Source: an uncultured Clostridia bacterium (lineage in GTDB: Bacteria > Bacillota > Clostridia > Oscillospirales > Butyricicoccaceae). From it: a stretch of 15,158 bases of DNA. The notes under the pieces are model-generated. The model was given only the letters and a program-made list of their open reading frames with translations. It was not told where the DNA came from and ran no database searches. Where the stretch lies: positions 1-15,158 of the forward strand of contig CAJUJQ010000076.1 in assembly GCA_910586575.1 (NCBI GenBank). The letters run 5' to 3'. Positions within the stretch are counted from its first letter, which is position 1. Every line of letters begins with the position of its first letter. Positions 15,091 to 15,158 of the stretch are shown piece by piece. The translations under genes and the position numbers were made by a program.

Positions 15091-15158
15091 GTAATCTTGA
15101 AAACACTGCCGTCAACTGAAGGCAAAACGGCTTTTCTGGCGATAGGAAATCTTTTATT

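Overview
The window looks like chromosome of a Gram-positive clostridial (Firmicutes) bacterium, probably of the Oscillospiraceae/Ruminococcaceae type. The signs are strong AGGAGG-type ribosome binding sites, sigma-A-like promoters, a greA-lysS pair, a TagO/WecA-family enzyme with a UDP-GlcNAc 2-epimerase, an S-layer-homology protein and the YnbB-type 'aluminium resistance' PLP enzyme. The genus is an inference. No tRNA, rRNA or CRISPR array was seen.

Positions 1 to about 4720 are the integrase end of an integrative mobile element; its other end lies outside the window. In order it carries an unrecognised 242-aa protein (130-858), a D5-like superfamily 3 helicase overlapping it by 8 bases (851-2587), a Tn916-type excisionase (2699-2983), a tyrosine integrase (3040-4296), a terminator, and an opposing small conserved ORF (4407-4634, minus). 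Between that ORF and the 3' end of lysS is a cluster of TGGGCA repeats that may mark the attachment end. The element is less G+C-rich than the chromosomal genes to its right.

Positions 4768-6838 hold the minus-strand greA-lysS operon behind a consensus promoter (TTGACA-N17-TATAAT). A 325-base divergent spacer separates it from a plus-strand operon: trpS, a TagO/WecA-family phosphoglycosyltransferase, a WecB/MnaA-family epimerase and a membrane-anchored protein of unknown function. The last three genes are tightly spaced or overlapping. The operon ends at an 11-bp terminator hairpin whose loop contains the last stop codon. The two middle genes start cell-surface polymer synthesis: a lipid-linked GlcNAc-1-phosphate and UDP-ManNAc.

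Positions 11178-11902 hold a decayed mrr restriction endonuclease gene. Its N-terminal domain is truncated and frameshifted, a TAA interrupts the linker, and the catalytic domain is still open. It is followed by a PLP-dependent YnbB-family enzyme (11924-13177) and a secreted S-layer-homology protein (13218-15026) that ends at a 15-bp terminator.

The less ordinary observations are the helicase gene pair without a visible primase, the repeat cluster at the lysS junction, the broken mrr gene, and a palindrome in the element that shares 12 bases with a Cas12a-type CRISPR repeat. I found no convincing wholly new system. The least explained gene is the 242-aa partner of the helicase.
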